This document shows positions 54,810-63,430 of a stretch of 64,000 nucleotides of DNA, one piece after another. Origin of the DNA: Devosia lacusdianchii (GTDB lineage: Bacteria; Pseudomonadota; Alphaproteobacteria; Rhizobiales; Devosiaceae); assembly GCF_022429625.1 (NCBI RefSeq), contig NZ_CP092483.1, forward strand, positions 248,001 through 312,000. Direction: 5' to 3'. The translations under genes were made by a program, and so were the position numbers. Numbering within the stretch: position 1 is the stretch's first letter; each line of letters starts with the position of its first letter. Below the pieces are notes generated by a model. It did no database searches and was not told the origin of the DNA. It worked only from the letters and a program-made list of their open reading frames with translations.

Positions 54810-55285
54810 AGCCGGATCAGCGTCGCCTCATCCTCCCGCCCGCCAAAGAACGCCTCGAGCGCCCGGGCGAACAGTGGTTCATCCGGATCGGCGCGGTGAA
54901 ACAGTGTCATCGACGAATGAAACTTGCGATCGTCGGGCGTGCCGAAAAGCTGCATCAGGCTGCGCGGCGCCGCCGCATCGGGCGCATGCAGCAGCACGGC
55001 CTCGGTGCATTCATGCAGCCGGGCGCAAAGGATCGGATGGCCGAGATAGCCCCGGGCTTCGTCGAGATCGCCCAGTGCGAAGCGCTCGGCCATGGCGCTG
55101 TGGCCGAGCCCGGCAATCTGCGGAAAGATGAACCACATCCAGTGGCCGCGTTTCTGCCCGGCGCGCAATTCGTGCAGCGCATCGGGATAGACCTGGTTCT
55201 GGGCATCGAGAAAGCGGGCGACCAGCGCACCCTCGCGCGGGCGCAGGTGATGGGCCGGAATGGATGGCGTGGACAGGTGTGGCAT
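54806..55285 (-). CDS. DUF1810 family protein
   Basis: 159-residue soluble protein of the DUF1810 type: RFLDAQNQVYPDALHELRAGQKRGHWMWFIFPQIAGLG is the family-defining segment, followed by YLGHPILCARL and FHSSMTLF. ATG 55285 follows GGGGA; the longer frame to 55363 is unsupported. Biochemical role unknown; the fold is reported to resemble macrodomain-associated calpastatin-like proteins, which I cannot confirm from sequence alone. Confidence 0.85.
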   Translation of the reverse strand: MPHLSTPSIPAHHLRPREGALVARFLDAQNQVYPDALHELRAGQKRGHWMWFIFPQIAGLGHSAMAERFALGDLDEARGYLGHPILCARLHECTEAVLLHAPDAAAPRSLMQLFGTPDDRKFHSSMTLFHRADPDEPLFARALEAFFGGREDEATLIRL

Positions 55286-55376
55286 GGAACGTTCCCCTCG
55301 AACGGCTTTAGCGCGTCTTGGGTAGCGATCGATTGTGGGCGCTTGTGGGCCAGAGCATGGCAATGCGCCGGTAGTC

Positions 55377-55889
55377 CTAGCCGGCCAGAACGGCGTCCAC
55401 TACCGCCTCGGGGCTCATCGCCGAACTGTCGATCCACTGGCCGATGCGCGGCGTATCGCGCGCCAGCGCTCCAGCCAGCACATCCGGCGGAAAGCCCTCG
55501 CCATAGCCGGTCTTGGCCCGGTCGCGATCGCGCTGCGCCAGAACCTCTGCCGAGGGCGCCAGCACCACGATGCGCGGCTTGAGATCGGCCAGCCGCCCGG
55601 CGACGGCGGTGAGCGCGGAGCCGATCAGGATATCCTGGTAAACCACGGCAAAGCCGGCCGCGTGATACTGCCGCGCCGCCTCGCAGGCCAAGGCCTGCCG
55701 CAGCGCCAGTTGCGCCCGCGCCTCGGCATCGAGTTCGGGGCCCATTACGGCCGCACCATTGACGATCATCTTGCGAAACATGTCGCCGCGCAGATGCACC
55801 GATTTGGGGAACCGCTCGGCGAGCGCCTGGGCCACGGTGGATTTTCCGGCGGCCATGGCGCCGGTGATGATGAAAAGGGGCTGGGTCAT
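55377..55889 (-). CDS. P-loop kinase-like AAA ATPase
   Basis: 170 residues with Walker A GAMAAGKST at residues 10-18, HLRGDMFRKMI following (substrate Asp-Arg position), VVYQDILIG and a lid with RDRDRAKTGYG. The layout is that of small-molecule kinases related to gluconate, shikimate or chloramphenicol phosphotransferase. No toxin-antitoxin partner is adjacent, so a zeta-toxin role is unlikely. Substrate unknown. Confidence 0.78.
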   Translation of the reverse strand: MTQPLFIITGAMAAGKSTVAQALAERFPKSVHLRGDMFRKMIVNGAAVMGPELDAEARAQLALRQALACEAARQYHAAGFAVVYQDILIGSALTAVAGRLADLKPRIVVLAPSAEVLAQRDRDRAKTGYGEGFPPDVLAGALARDTPRIGQWIDSSAMSPEAVVDAVLAG

Positions 55890-56235
55890 GGGGGTCTCGA
55901 TTCGCGTGAGGTATTATGCGCATGGCCTGTGCCATGTCATCCCGCCGGGCATGGGCAAGCGCCGCCTGTAATGCGGTTATCGTGGGTGGGCGAGCCCCGA
56001 GGCGGTTATCGCCTCTGGCATTTTTGTAATGAGACGACAATCGCCTCGGGGCGCCGGTTTTGGGACAGTACTCGGGGATCGCGGACAGGGAACGCTCGTC
56101 CCCGCCGGCCAGTACTCGAACCTGCGCGGCGGCGAAGCCGGCACGGCGCCCTCCACCACTGTTCGCCTGCAGGCCGCCCGTGTGGAGGGATGGGTGCAAT
56201 ATGCGCGAGGTTTTGCGGGCGGGGATAAGTTTGGC
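55890..56235. other. gene-free stretch
   Basis: 346 bases. A frame on the plus strand (56029-56457) runs into the antisense of the next gene and is not credible. Short inverted repeats occur (GAGGCG...CGCCTC at about 55999-56015). No terminator or known repeat is evident; the region may be decayed sequence. Confidence 0.5.
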
Positions 56236-56709
56236 CTAGACCCAGCGCCGCGTCCGGGCGGCATAATCGTCCCAGGCGGGGCCAAAGGCCCCGGCCAGGG
56301 CCTTCTCCTCATGCGGCACCACCAAGCGGTCGAGCGCCAGCCAGTAAAGCGGCATGACCAGCAGCAGCCAATCAAGGCTCAGCATCAGCATCATGCCGCC
56401 GAAGAACAGCAAGATGCCGATATAGAACGGGTTGCGGCTGAACCGGAACGCACCTGACGTCACCAGCGCGGTGGGGCGCTTATAGGGTTTTGTGGTGGTG
56501 CCGGCGCGGGTCATGGCGCGTGCTACGGTGATTTCGAGCCCCAGCCCGACCAGGATCAGGACAAACCCGCACCACGACGACCCGCTGTGGATCGAGGCGG
56601 GTGGCAAGAGCCGCAGCGGCAGCAAGACCTCGCCCAGCAGCACCGCCCAGAACGCGACGATGGCGTAATGGTCGGGCTTGAGGCGGAATGGGGGTTTTCT
56701 GCGCGGCAT
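56236..56709 (-). CDS. isoprenylcysteine carboxyl methyltransferase-like membrane protein
   Basis: 157 residues with four to five membrane helices and the SAM-binding C-terminal motif of the ICMT/PEMT class (SGAFRFSRNPFYIGILLFFGGMM, VPHEEKALAGAFGPAWDDYAARTRRWV). The RNPxY and EE...F..Y..Y signatures are intact. ATG 56709 is chosen because homology begins with RLKPDHYAI; its ribosome-binding site is weak. Bacterial members methylate lipids or unknown carboxylates. Confidence 0.82.
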   Translation of the reverse strand: MPRRKPPFRLKPDHYAIVAFWAVLLGEVLLPLRLLPPASIHSGSSWCGFVLILVGLGLEITVARAMTRAGTTTKPYKRPTALVTSGAFRFSRNPFYIGILLFFGGMMLMLSLDWLLLVMPLYWLALDRLVVPHEEKALAGAFGPAWDDYAARTRRWV

Positions 56710-56932
56710 GGGTGGAGCTTGGCATGGGTTTTGGTTGGGGCCAATGGTCCCAGTCGGCACGCTCGGTCCACAGCCAAACACCAACCATTGGTAGCAGTTC
56801 GACGACATTTTCGGCCATTAGTCAGCAAGTCCTCGGCCGAGCACCGGATGGGCGATAGGCTGCGTGGCTATTCTGTGGTTGGTATCGCCTTATGCCGTTG
56901 GTCTAGGTGCTCCGTGCGTATAGGGTGCAAAG

Positions 56933-59050
56933 ATGACTAAGAATACTTCATTACGAGAACGAACTCTTATTCTCTTCCTCAACGCGTTGTCTGCCTACGC
57001 AATTTTTGGAGGCATCTCCGGACAGTGGATGATAACGGGCGGACTCGAGAGCATTTGGTTCATATCCGCGCTATCTTTGTGGTTCCTTACACTGCTATCC
57101 GCGCCGTGGTTTGTCCCCCCGCGCGACGCCATCGTAACGACTGTGGCAACACTCATTCTTCTGTTGACGATGGACCTGACGTCCGTCCCAGGGTTCAAGC
57201 AAGAGCTGCAGGCGATGAGCGTGGCTGCAATTGTCTTTTCGCTGCTGGTGATGTCCGCCGCACTAGTTGCGCTGTTTTCCGTTACAAAGGGCGAGACCAA
57301 CGCGCTGGGGTCCGCCGCGTCGCGGCTGACAGCGGCTTTCGGACAGGGTGAGCTGCTGATAACTCCCCCTGTGGTCATCAGTATCCTGGCTGCGTACCAA
57401 CCAAGGTACGATCTAGTCTGTTGGCTGCTAATAATCTGGACCGTTTATGTCATCGGCAAACCGTTCGAGCGGCTGCAAAGCATTTGGAAATCATTTGCGC
57501 TCGAAACCAAGTCTTCCCTCGGAACGGTCGTAGGAACGTTGGCCAGAATTGACGACCCGAATATTGTTCGAGTTCAACTCGCGTCGACTAATACGTGGCG
57601 CTCCAACCGTCTACATGCGGTCTCTATGGCGGATGGAAGCCAACGGTATGTCGTTGCACTGTTCTATCAGTCGAGAGGCAGCGAGATGTTGGGTACTGGT
57701 CTATGCGTGGGCACACCGCAAGAGCCGCTGCCAATCAATCCCAGGAGCGTGGTTTCAACTCACGATGAAGAAAAGACCGCAAAATTCATTGAGCAACATA
57801 GCGGCATGGCTGGCGCAACTCTAGTTGGTTTTGTGGTAGAGAATTCGTCCATCGGTACAATACGTTTTGAGGTTGCGACAGAAACCGCGTTGTCTCAGGG
57901 CGGCGTAATGTTCGTACAAATTGCAGGCCGCACGATATTTTACCAGATACTGGACGCTGAAACGTCTGAGGAAAATTTCGAGCAGAATCCTCGAGGCACC
58001 CACATCGTCGTTGCGAGCCAAATTGGCTCTTACACACCGGCCGGTGGTTTCGAGAAGTACAGTTGGCTCCCAGCCATGAACACGCCAGTCTTCACCGCTC
58101 CGCTTTTGGCCATACCTGCTGCGACGTTTGGCGATCGAGAGTTTCCTCTGGCCTCCGTGCCGAACACCGACATACTTGTCGCTGCCAAGATCGACGAGTT
58201 GGTTAATTACCATACTGCGATACTTGGCGTCACCGGTACTGGGAAGACAGAGCTGGCCCTGGACATCGTACGCGAAGCGCTAGCGAAAGATGTTAAAGTC
58301 TTCTGCGTAGATTTTACTGGTCAATACCGCGGCAGATTAGCTGATCTGAATCCGTCGTACCCCGGTCCGACCGTCGAGCAAACTGCTGCCATAGAAAACC
58401 TGATGCGGGCAGTGGACTACGGTGCCTTCAAGGCAGAGAAGGAGAAAAAGGCTCTAGACCAGGCCGTCGATGAGCTGCGCGAGACCACCACGGCGGAAAT
58501 CGCAAACTTCCTAACGCACGAACAGAACGGTTTGGCTATTTTTGAGCTTGGCGAGATCACGAGCACAAGGGCCACGCTACGCATAACGGAACTGTATTTG
58601 TCTGCCATTATGGCGTGGGCAAAATTGAACAAGGGTCAGAAGCAGGTCCTGATTGTTTTAGAAGAGGCTCACACAATTATCCCAGAGACAGGAGGGGCCG
58701 GCTTCGACTTCGAGACACAATGGGTAGTAGGCAGAATCGGCCAGATTGCTCTTCAAGGACGAAAATTCCAAGTTGGTTTGCTGGTCATCTCGCAACGAAC
58801 GGCGCTCGTTAGCAAAACCGTTCTCTCCCAGTGCAACACGTTCTTGACACATGCTTTAGTGGATCAAACCAGCCTCAATTTTCTCGACAGCGTCTATAGT
58901 AATCAACACTCCCGGCTCATCCCAAATCTCGGGCGGTTTGAATTCCTAGCGTATGGCCGAGGTGTGCGAGCCGCTAGACCAATCCTACTCCGCCGTGAGT
59001 TCGATCAGGCTAAGCTGGATGCAAGCTTGGGCGTTGGGCCAGTTAGCTAG
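56933..59050 (+). CDS. membrane-anchored HerA/DUF87-like ATPase, orphan
   Basis: 705 residues. The N-terminal 175 residues hold about five membrane helices (12-30, 41-60, 66-82, 94-114, 145-175); residues 190-400 are beta-rich and could be a HAS-barrel-like region. A HerA/FtsK-type motor domain follows: Walker A GVTGTGKTE (432-440), CVDFTGQYRGRL, Walker B VLIVLEEAHTIIP (from 572), and the sensor segment QRTALVSKTVLSQCNTF (from about 620). The DNA is clearly more A/T-rich than its neighbours, with different codon choice, a sign of transfer. AGGG is seven bases before ATG. No NurA, SIR2 or nuclease partner is adjacent. Role unknown; DNA-associated or antiphage function is inference. Confidence 0.82.
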   Translation: MTKNTSLRERTLILFLNALSAYAIFGGISGQWMITGGLESIWFISALSLWFLTLLSAPWFVPPRDAIVTTVATLILLLTMDLTSVPGFKQELQAMSVAAIVFSLLVMSAALVALFSVTKGETNALGSAASRLTAAFGQGELLITPPVVISILAAYQPRYDLVCWLLIIWTVYVIGKPFERLQSIWKSFALETKSSLGTVVGTLARIDDPNIVRVQLASTNTWRSNRLHAVSMADGSQRYVVALFYQSRGSEMLGTGLCVGTPQEPLPINPRSVVSTHDEEKTAKFIEQHSGMAGATLVGFVVENSSIGTIRFEVATETALSQGGVMFVQIAGRTIFYQILDAETSEENFEQNPRGTHIVVASQIGSYTPAGGFEKYSWLPAMNTPVFTAPLLAIPAATFGDREFPLASVPNTDILVAAKIDELVNYHTAILGVTGTGKTELALDIVREALAKDVKVFCVDFTGQYRGRLADLNPSYPGPTVEQTAAIENLMRAVDYGAFKAEKEKKALDQAVDELRETTTAEIANFLTHEQNGLAIFELGEITSTRATLRITELYLSAIMAWAKLNKGQKQVLIVLEEAHTIIPETGGAGFDFETQWVVGRIGQIALQGRKFQVGLLVISQRTALVSKTVLSQCNTFLTHALVDQTSLNFLDSVYSNQHSRLIPNLGRFEFLAYGRGVRAARPILLRREFDQAKLDASLGVGPVS

Positions 59051-59088
59051 GCAACTCGTCCGTTCTGTCTTCTCCGTGAGAAGATGCG

Positions 59089-59877
59089 CTAAACCAACGC
59101 CGCCTCCAACACTCCCCTATGCCGCCCCATCCACGCAGCACTCCGTGCTCGCCACGCCATCGCCCATAGAGCTTCGACCGGCCCGGTGCTGTCCGGCGTA
59201 AGCCCCACTTCCACCGCTTCGTTGGCCGCGTCGGCTATGGCCAGTTCGATCATTGTTGGAACGAGGCGCGCGCGCCCCTCCGCCGCGAGGCCGTAGCCGT
59301 CGACGATGGCGCGGAGTTTTCGGGCGCGGGCGGCGAGGGGCGGCAGGCCGAGGCGGAGTTGCAGGTCATCGTCGAAGAGATGGGCGTTGAGCCAGCAGAG
59401 CTGGGCCAACTCGACCAACGGGTCGACCGGGCCGGCCTGTTCCCAATCGATGAAGCCGACGGGCTGGTGATTGTGGGCGATGATGTTCCAGTCGCCCAGG
59501 TCGCCATGGCCGATAATGCGCGGTCCGCTGCCGAGATCGCGGCCGAACCAGTCGCGCCAGACGGCGCCATCAGGTGGCACGAAGCTGGCGCTGGCGCGGT
59601 GGAAATCGGCGAGCATTTTGCCGAGGTTGAACATCGCCTCATCGGGCCAGGGGCCGGGATGGAGTGAGACGCCGTGGACGAAGCTCAGCGTTTCGCGGCC
59701 TTCGGTGTCAAAGCCGGTGCCGATGACGCGTGGCGCGCCGGTGAAGCCTTCGGCTTCGAGATGACGGAGCAGGGCGTGGATGGAACTGGCCCAGGGGCCG
59801 GTTTGGCGGTGGACGACATCGCCGATGCGGGAAACGGCATTGCGGCCGCCGCCGGTGAGGGGGATTTCTTCGGTCAT
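59089..59877 (-). CDS. aminoglycoside phosphotransferase (APH)-fold kinase
   Basis: 262-residue small-molecule kinase. The N-lobe is short; the catalytic Brenner motif is IIGHGDLGDWNIIAH and the metal motif FIDWEQAG, followed by ELAQLCWLNAHLFDDD. ATG 59877 is chosen; the longer frame to 60015 only reads back through REP-like palindromes. Substrate unknown; the family phosphorylates antibiotics, choline, sugars or homoserine. It follows the HerA gene convergently. Confidence 0.88.
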   Translation of the reverse strand: MTEEIPLTGGGRNAVSRIGDVVHRQTGPWASSIHALLRHLEAEGFTGAPRVIGTGFDTEGRETLSFVHGVSLHPGPWPDEAMFNLGKMLADFHRASASFVPPDGAVWRDWFGRDLGSGPRIIGHGDLGDWNIIAHNHQPVGFIDWEQAGPVDPLVELAQLCWLNAHLFDDDLQLRLGLPPLAARARKLRAIVDGYGLAAEGRARLVPTMIELAIADAANEAVEVGLTPDSTGPVEALWAMAWRARSAAWMGRHRGVLEAALV

Positions 59878-59887
59878 GCCGGAGTTC

Positions 59888-59925
59888 AGCAAGTGTAGAG
59901 CCCTCGGGTCAAGCCCGAGGGTGAC
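59888..59925. repeat. REP-like half-element, right-hand type
   Basis: GCAAGTGTAGAGCCCTCGGG...GAGGGTGAC, a single stem-loop matching the right arm of copies A-C, just upstream of the APH start. Confidence 0.8.
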
Positions 59926-59954
59926 GCGCGGTGGGTGGGGGCACCATTTTAGCT

Positions 59955-59991
59955 CACCACAGATCGTCACCCTCGGGCTTGACCCGAGGGC
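59955..59991. repeat. left 37-bp terminal repeat of the GIY-YIG unit
   Basis: CACCACAGATCGTCACCC... through ...GACCCGAGGGC. It is an inverted match to 60305-60341 at 36 of 37 bases, extending the REP-like core outward by the shared CACCACAGATC. Confidence 0.85.
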
Positions 59992-60013
59992 TCTGTACTT
60001 TCGATGATGGGGC

Positions 60014-60367
60014 ATGGGCGGATTTGTCTACATCCTTGCGGACATGCGACGGGGGCGCACTTATGTGGGCGTGACCAATGACCTTGTTCGCCGGGTGTAT
60101 GAGCATCGTGAAGGTCTCGCCGATGGCTACACCAAGACCAACAACATCAAGCGGCTGGTGTATTTCGACGCGAGCGAAGACATCGTCACCGCTATCCAAC
60201 GCGAGAAAACGCTGAAGCGGTGGTATCGGCAGTGGAAGGAGGCCCTGATTGAGGAGCGCAATCCTGAATGGGCTGATTTATGGGACGAGATCGTCAAGTG
60301 GAGGGCCCTCGGGTCAATCCCGAGGGTGACGATCTGTGGTGTGGGGGCGGGGCGGTGGTCCCGCTAG
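60014..60367 (+). CDS. GIY-YIG family nuclease (UPF0213-type) inside inverted REP-like repeats
   Basis: 117 residues. The domain begins GFVYILADMRRGRTYVGVTNDLVRRVYEHREG (GIY-YIG as VYI...YVG, with Arg25/Arg26 and His in the expected places) and includes FDASEDIVTAIQREKTLKRW with the conserved Glu. The usual family length is about 90-95; the last 22 residues are encoded by the right repeat 60305-60341 and its flank. Stop overlaps the polA stop by four bases. The gene is flanked by near-identical 37-base inverted repeats, the arrangement seen for REP-associated transposases. Nuclease activity is inferred from motifs. Confidence 0.88.
   Translation: MGGFVYILADMRRGRTYVGVTNDLVRRVYEHREGLADGYTKTNNIKRLVYFDASEDIVTAIQREKTLKRWYRQWKEALIEERNPEWADLWDEIVKWRALGSIPRVTICGVGAGRWSR
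60305..60341. repeat. right 37-bp terminal repeat of the GIY-YIG unit
   Basis: GCCCTCGGGTCAATCCC... through ...GATCTGTGGTG, inverted relative to 59955-59991 with one mismatch. It lies inside the 3' coding end of the GIY-YIG gene. Confidence 0.85.
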
Positions 60368-63279
60368 TGCGCCTCGTCCCAATTATGCGCGGCATGGGCA
60401 TCGACCTGGATCGGCACGCTGAGCCGAACGGCGGGCTCCGCGGCGCCTTCCATGACGCGCTTGATGGCGGGCATGGCGTCGTTCTCGGTGCCCTCGGGCA
60501 CTTCGAAGATCAGTTCGTCATGCACTTGCAGCAGCATGTCGGCCTCGATGCCGGCCTTCTTCAGTTCCGGCTCCATGCGGATCATGGCGCGGCGGATGAT
60601 GTCGGCGGCGGAGCCTTGAATTGGCGCGTTGATCGAGGCGCGCTCGACAAAGCTGCGTTCGGCGGCGTGGCTGGAATTGGCATTGGGGAAGTTGATCTTG
60701 CGGCCGAAAATGGTGGTGACATAGCCATCGACCTTCACCCGGCGGCGCTGCTCGTCCATATAGTCCTTGATGCCGGGGAAGCGCTCGAAATAGGTCTTGA
60801 TATAGTCGCCGGCCACGCCGCGTTCGATGCCGAGCTGGTTGGCGAGGCCGAAGGCGGAAATGCCGTAGATGATGCCGAAATTGATCGCCTTGGCGCGGCG
60901 GCGCACATCGGATGGCATGCCCTCGACGGGCACACCGAACATTTCCGACGCGGTCATGGCGTGAATGTCGAGGCCTTCCTCGAACGCATCCTTGAGCGCC
61001 TGGATATCGGCGATATGGGCGAGGACGCGCAGCTCGATCTGGCTGTAGTCGGCCGAGATCAGGATCTTGCCCGGGGCAGCAACGAAGGCGGTGCGGATCT
61101 TGCGGCCGTCTTCGGTACGGACCGGGATGTTCTGCAGGTTGGGATCGTTGGAGCTGAGACGCCCTGTCAGCACCGAGTGCTGGCTATAGGTGGTGTGCAC
61201 GCGGCCGGTGCGGGCGTTCATGTATTCGGGCAGGGCATTGGTATAGGTGCCGATGAGCTTGGTGAGCTGGCGCCAGTCGACGATGGTGCGGGCCAGCGGC
61301 ACGCCTTTGAGGGCGAGGTCTTCGAGCACATCGGCGCCGGTGGACCAGGCGCCGGTCTTGGTCTTGGTGCCGCCTTCGAGGCCCATGCGATCGAACAGGA
61401 TTTCCCCGAGCTGCTTGGGCGAGCCGAGGTTGAAATTGGAGCCGGCCAACTCGTAGGCCTCGGCTTCGAGGGCGGCGGCGCGCTGGGCGAAATCGCCCGA
61501 GAGGCGGGCGAGGATTTGCCGGTCGACGGAAATGCCGCGGCCTTCCATGCGGGCGAGAACTGGCGCCAGGGGGCGCTCGATGGTTTCGTAGAGCACGGTC
61601 ATGCCCTCGGCGGCGAGGCGGGGCTTGAGGATGCGCCACAGGCGCAAGGTCATGTCGCTGTCTTCGGCCGCATAGCGCGCGGCGGCGTCGATGGGCACCT
61701 GGGCGAAGGTCTTCTGGCCCTTGCCCGTGCCGATCAGGTCCTTGATCGACTGGCCGGGCACGCCCAGCCAGTGATCGGCCAGTTCACTCATGGTGTTGAA
61801 CTGCGGGCCATCGAGCGAATAGCTCAGCAGCAGGGTGTCGTCGTAGCTGTTGACCGTGATGTCGTAGCGAGCGAGCAGGCCCAGGTCGTATTTGGCATTG
61901 TGGAAGATCTTGAGGATCGACTTGTCGGCAAACAGCGGCCGCAGCATGTCGAGCGCCAGACGGATATCCATCTGCCCTTCGACCTTACCGCCGCCAAAAA
62001 TGTCGCCTTCGCCCTCGGTGTGCCCGAGCGGCAGGTAGGCGCCATTGCCGGGCTGGGTGGCGAAGGAGAGGCCGACGAGATCGGCGGTCTGATTGTCGAG
62101 CCCGGTGCTCTCTGCATCGGTGGCGACAAGGCCTTCGCGATAGGCGGCGTCGATCCAGCGCTGCAGATGCTCGGCGTCGCGGATGATTTCGTAGCGCTCG
62201 GGCGTCCACGGGATGGCCTTGGTGGCCTCATGCATGGCGGCGGCATGCAGCACCACCGGTGAACCGGCACGGCCCTCGGCCTCCTGGCGCGCGGCACGGG
62301 CTTCGGCGCGGGCTTCGTTGTTGAAGCCGACGGGGGCGACGGGCGCCACGGCCAGTTCCGGATCGGGTGCCCAGGCATCCGGGTCGGCGCCGATCAGGTT
62401 GGCGAGGCGCTTGGTGATGGTGGCGAACTCCATCGCCTTGAGGAAGGGGAAGAGCTTGCCCGGCTCGATCGGCTGGCGGGCCAGTGCCCCGAGGTCGAGC
62501 TCGACCGGCACGTCCTGCGCGAGGGTTACGAGGCGCTTGGAAATGCGCGCCAGGTCGGCATTGGCGATGAGCTTTTCGCGCCGGGCATTTTGCTTGATCT
62601 CGCCGGCATGCTCGAGCAGGTTTTCGATATTGCCGTACTGGTTGATCAGCTCGGCCGCCGTCTTGACGCCGATGCCGGGGACGCCCGGCACGTTGTCGAC
62701 GCTGTCGCCGCACAAAGCCTGCACGTCGATGACCTTGTCGGGCGTAACGCCGAACTTGTTGAACACCTCGTCGACGCCGATCCAGCGCAGCGGCGGTTGC
62801 CCGGGGCGGGGGATGGTATCGAGCAGGCGGATCGAGCCATCCGGCTGCACCATCTGCATAAGGTCCTTGTCGGAGGAGACAATGGTCGCCTTGCCACCGG
62901 CCTTGCGGGCCATGGCGGCATAAGTGGCGATGATGTCGTCGGCCTCCCAGCCCTCCATTTCGATGGAGGGGATATTGTAGGCGCGGGTGGCGGCGCGGGT
63001 GAGCGGAAATTGCGGCACCAGTTCGGGCGGCGCCGGCGGACGCTGCGCCTTGTACTCGGCGAAGAAATCGTCGCGGAAGGTCTTGCCCTTGGCGTCGAAG
63101 ATGACGGCCATGTGGGTCGGCTCATCCTCGCCCTTGAGATCCTCCATCAGCTTCCACAGCATGTTGCAGAAGCCCTGGACACAGCCCACGGGCAGGCCAT
63201 CCGACTTGCGATTGAGCGGGGGCAGGGCATGGAAGGCGCGGAAAATATAGCCCGAGCCGTCGACGAGCAGCAGATGCAT
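60364..63279 (-). CDS. polA: DNA polymerase I
   Basis: 971-residue polymerase with three domains. The 5'-3' exonuclease (1-300) has LLVDGSGYIFRAFHA, EADDIIATYA, SSDKDLMQ and GDSVDNVPGVPGIGVKTA. The proofreading domain (about 390-580) has DAESTGL, FHNAKYDLGLL and the YAAEDSDMTLRLW motif III Tyr. The polymerase (580-971) has SADYSQIELRVLAHIA, RRRAKAINFGIIYGISAFGL and QVHDELIFEVP. All catalytic residues are present. The frame extends 69 codons upstream, but homology starts at ATG 63279. Divergent from the KaiC-like gene. Confidence 0.96.
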   Translation of the reverse strand: MHLLLVDGSGYIFRAFHALPPLNRKSDGLPVGCVQGFCNMLWKLMEDLKGEDEPTHMAVIFDAKGKTFRDDFFAEYKAQRPPAPPELVPQFPLTRAATRAYNIPSIEMEGWEADDIIATYAAMARKAGGKATIVSSDKDLMQMVQPDGSIRLLDTIPRPGQPPLRWIGVDEVFNKFGVTPDKVIDVQALCGDSVDNVPGVPGIGVKTAAELINQYGNIENLLEHAGEIKQNARREKLIANADLARISKRLVTLAQDVPVELDLGALARQPIEPGKLFPFLKAMEFATITKRLANLIGADPDAWAPDPELAVAPVAPVGFNNEARAEARAARQEAEGRAGSPVVLHAAAMHEATKAIPWTPERYEIIRDAEHLQRWIDAAYREGLVATDAESTGLDNQTADLVGLSFATQPGNGAYLPLGHTEGEGDIFGGGKVEGQMDIRLALDMLRPLFADKSILKIFHNAKYDLGLLARYDITVNSYDDTLLLSYSLDGPQFNTMSELADHWLGVPGQSIKDLIGTGKGQKTFAQVPIDAAARYAAEDSDMTLRLWRILKPRLAAEGMTVLYETIERPLAPVLARMEGRGISVDRQILARLSGDFAQRAAALEAEAYELAGSNFNLGSPKQLGEILFDRMGLEGGTKTKTGAWSTGADVLEDLALKGVPLARTIVDWRQLTKLIGTYTNALPEYMNARTGRVHTTYSQHSVLTGRLSSNDPNLQNIPVRTEDGRKIRTAFVAAPGKILISADYSQIELRVLAHIADIQALKDAFEEGLDIHAMTASEMFGVPVEGMPSDVRRRAKAINFGIIYGISAFGLANQLGIERGVAGDYIKTYFERFPGIKDYMDEQRRRVKVDGYVTTIFGRKINFPNANSSHAAERSFVERASINAPIQGSAADIIRRAMIRMEPELKKAGIEADMLLQVHDELIFEVPEGTENDAMPAIKRVMEGAAEPAVRLSVPIQVDAHAAHNWDEAH

Positions 63280-63430
63280 GAAACCGATTCCATTGGATGC
63301 GAGGCGTGACTTTAGGGGAGTTTTGCCGCAGCAAAAAGGCCTGTGCGAAGGGGAACCAGCATCGTCAATCACGCGTTGGCGAGAATTGGGGCGGAAAGGC
63401 CCCACTTTGAGAGAATCGGTAGAAAGCGTC

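Noticed and set aside
54955..56199. 414-codon frame covering the DUF1810 and kinase genes
   Set aside because: Same strand, different frame from two recognisable genes; composition is Arg-rich nonsense.
56029..56457. 142-codon plus-strand frame in the 56 kb gap
   Set aside because: Its second half is antisense to the methyltransferase-like gene and the first half shows no family or start signal.
59878..60015. N-terminal extension of the APH-fold gene through the repeats
   Set aside because: The added residues are the translation of REP-like palindromes; kinase homology starts at the ATG at 59877.
60280..62262. 660-codon open frame antisense to polA
   Set aside because: It lies wholly opposite conserved polymerase motifs; typical high-GC shadow frame.
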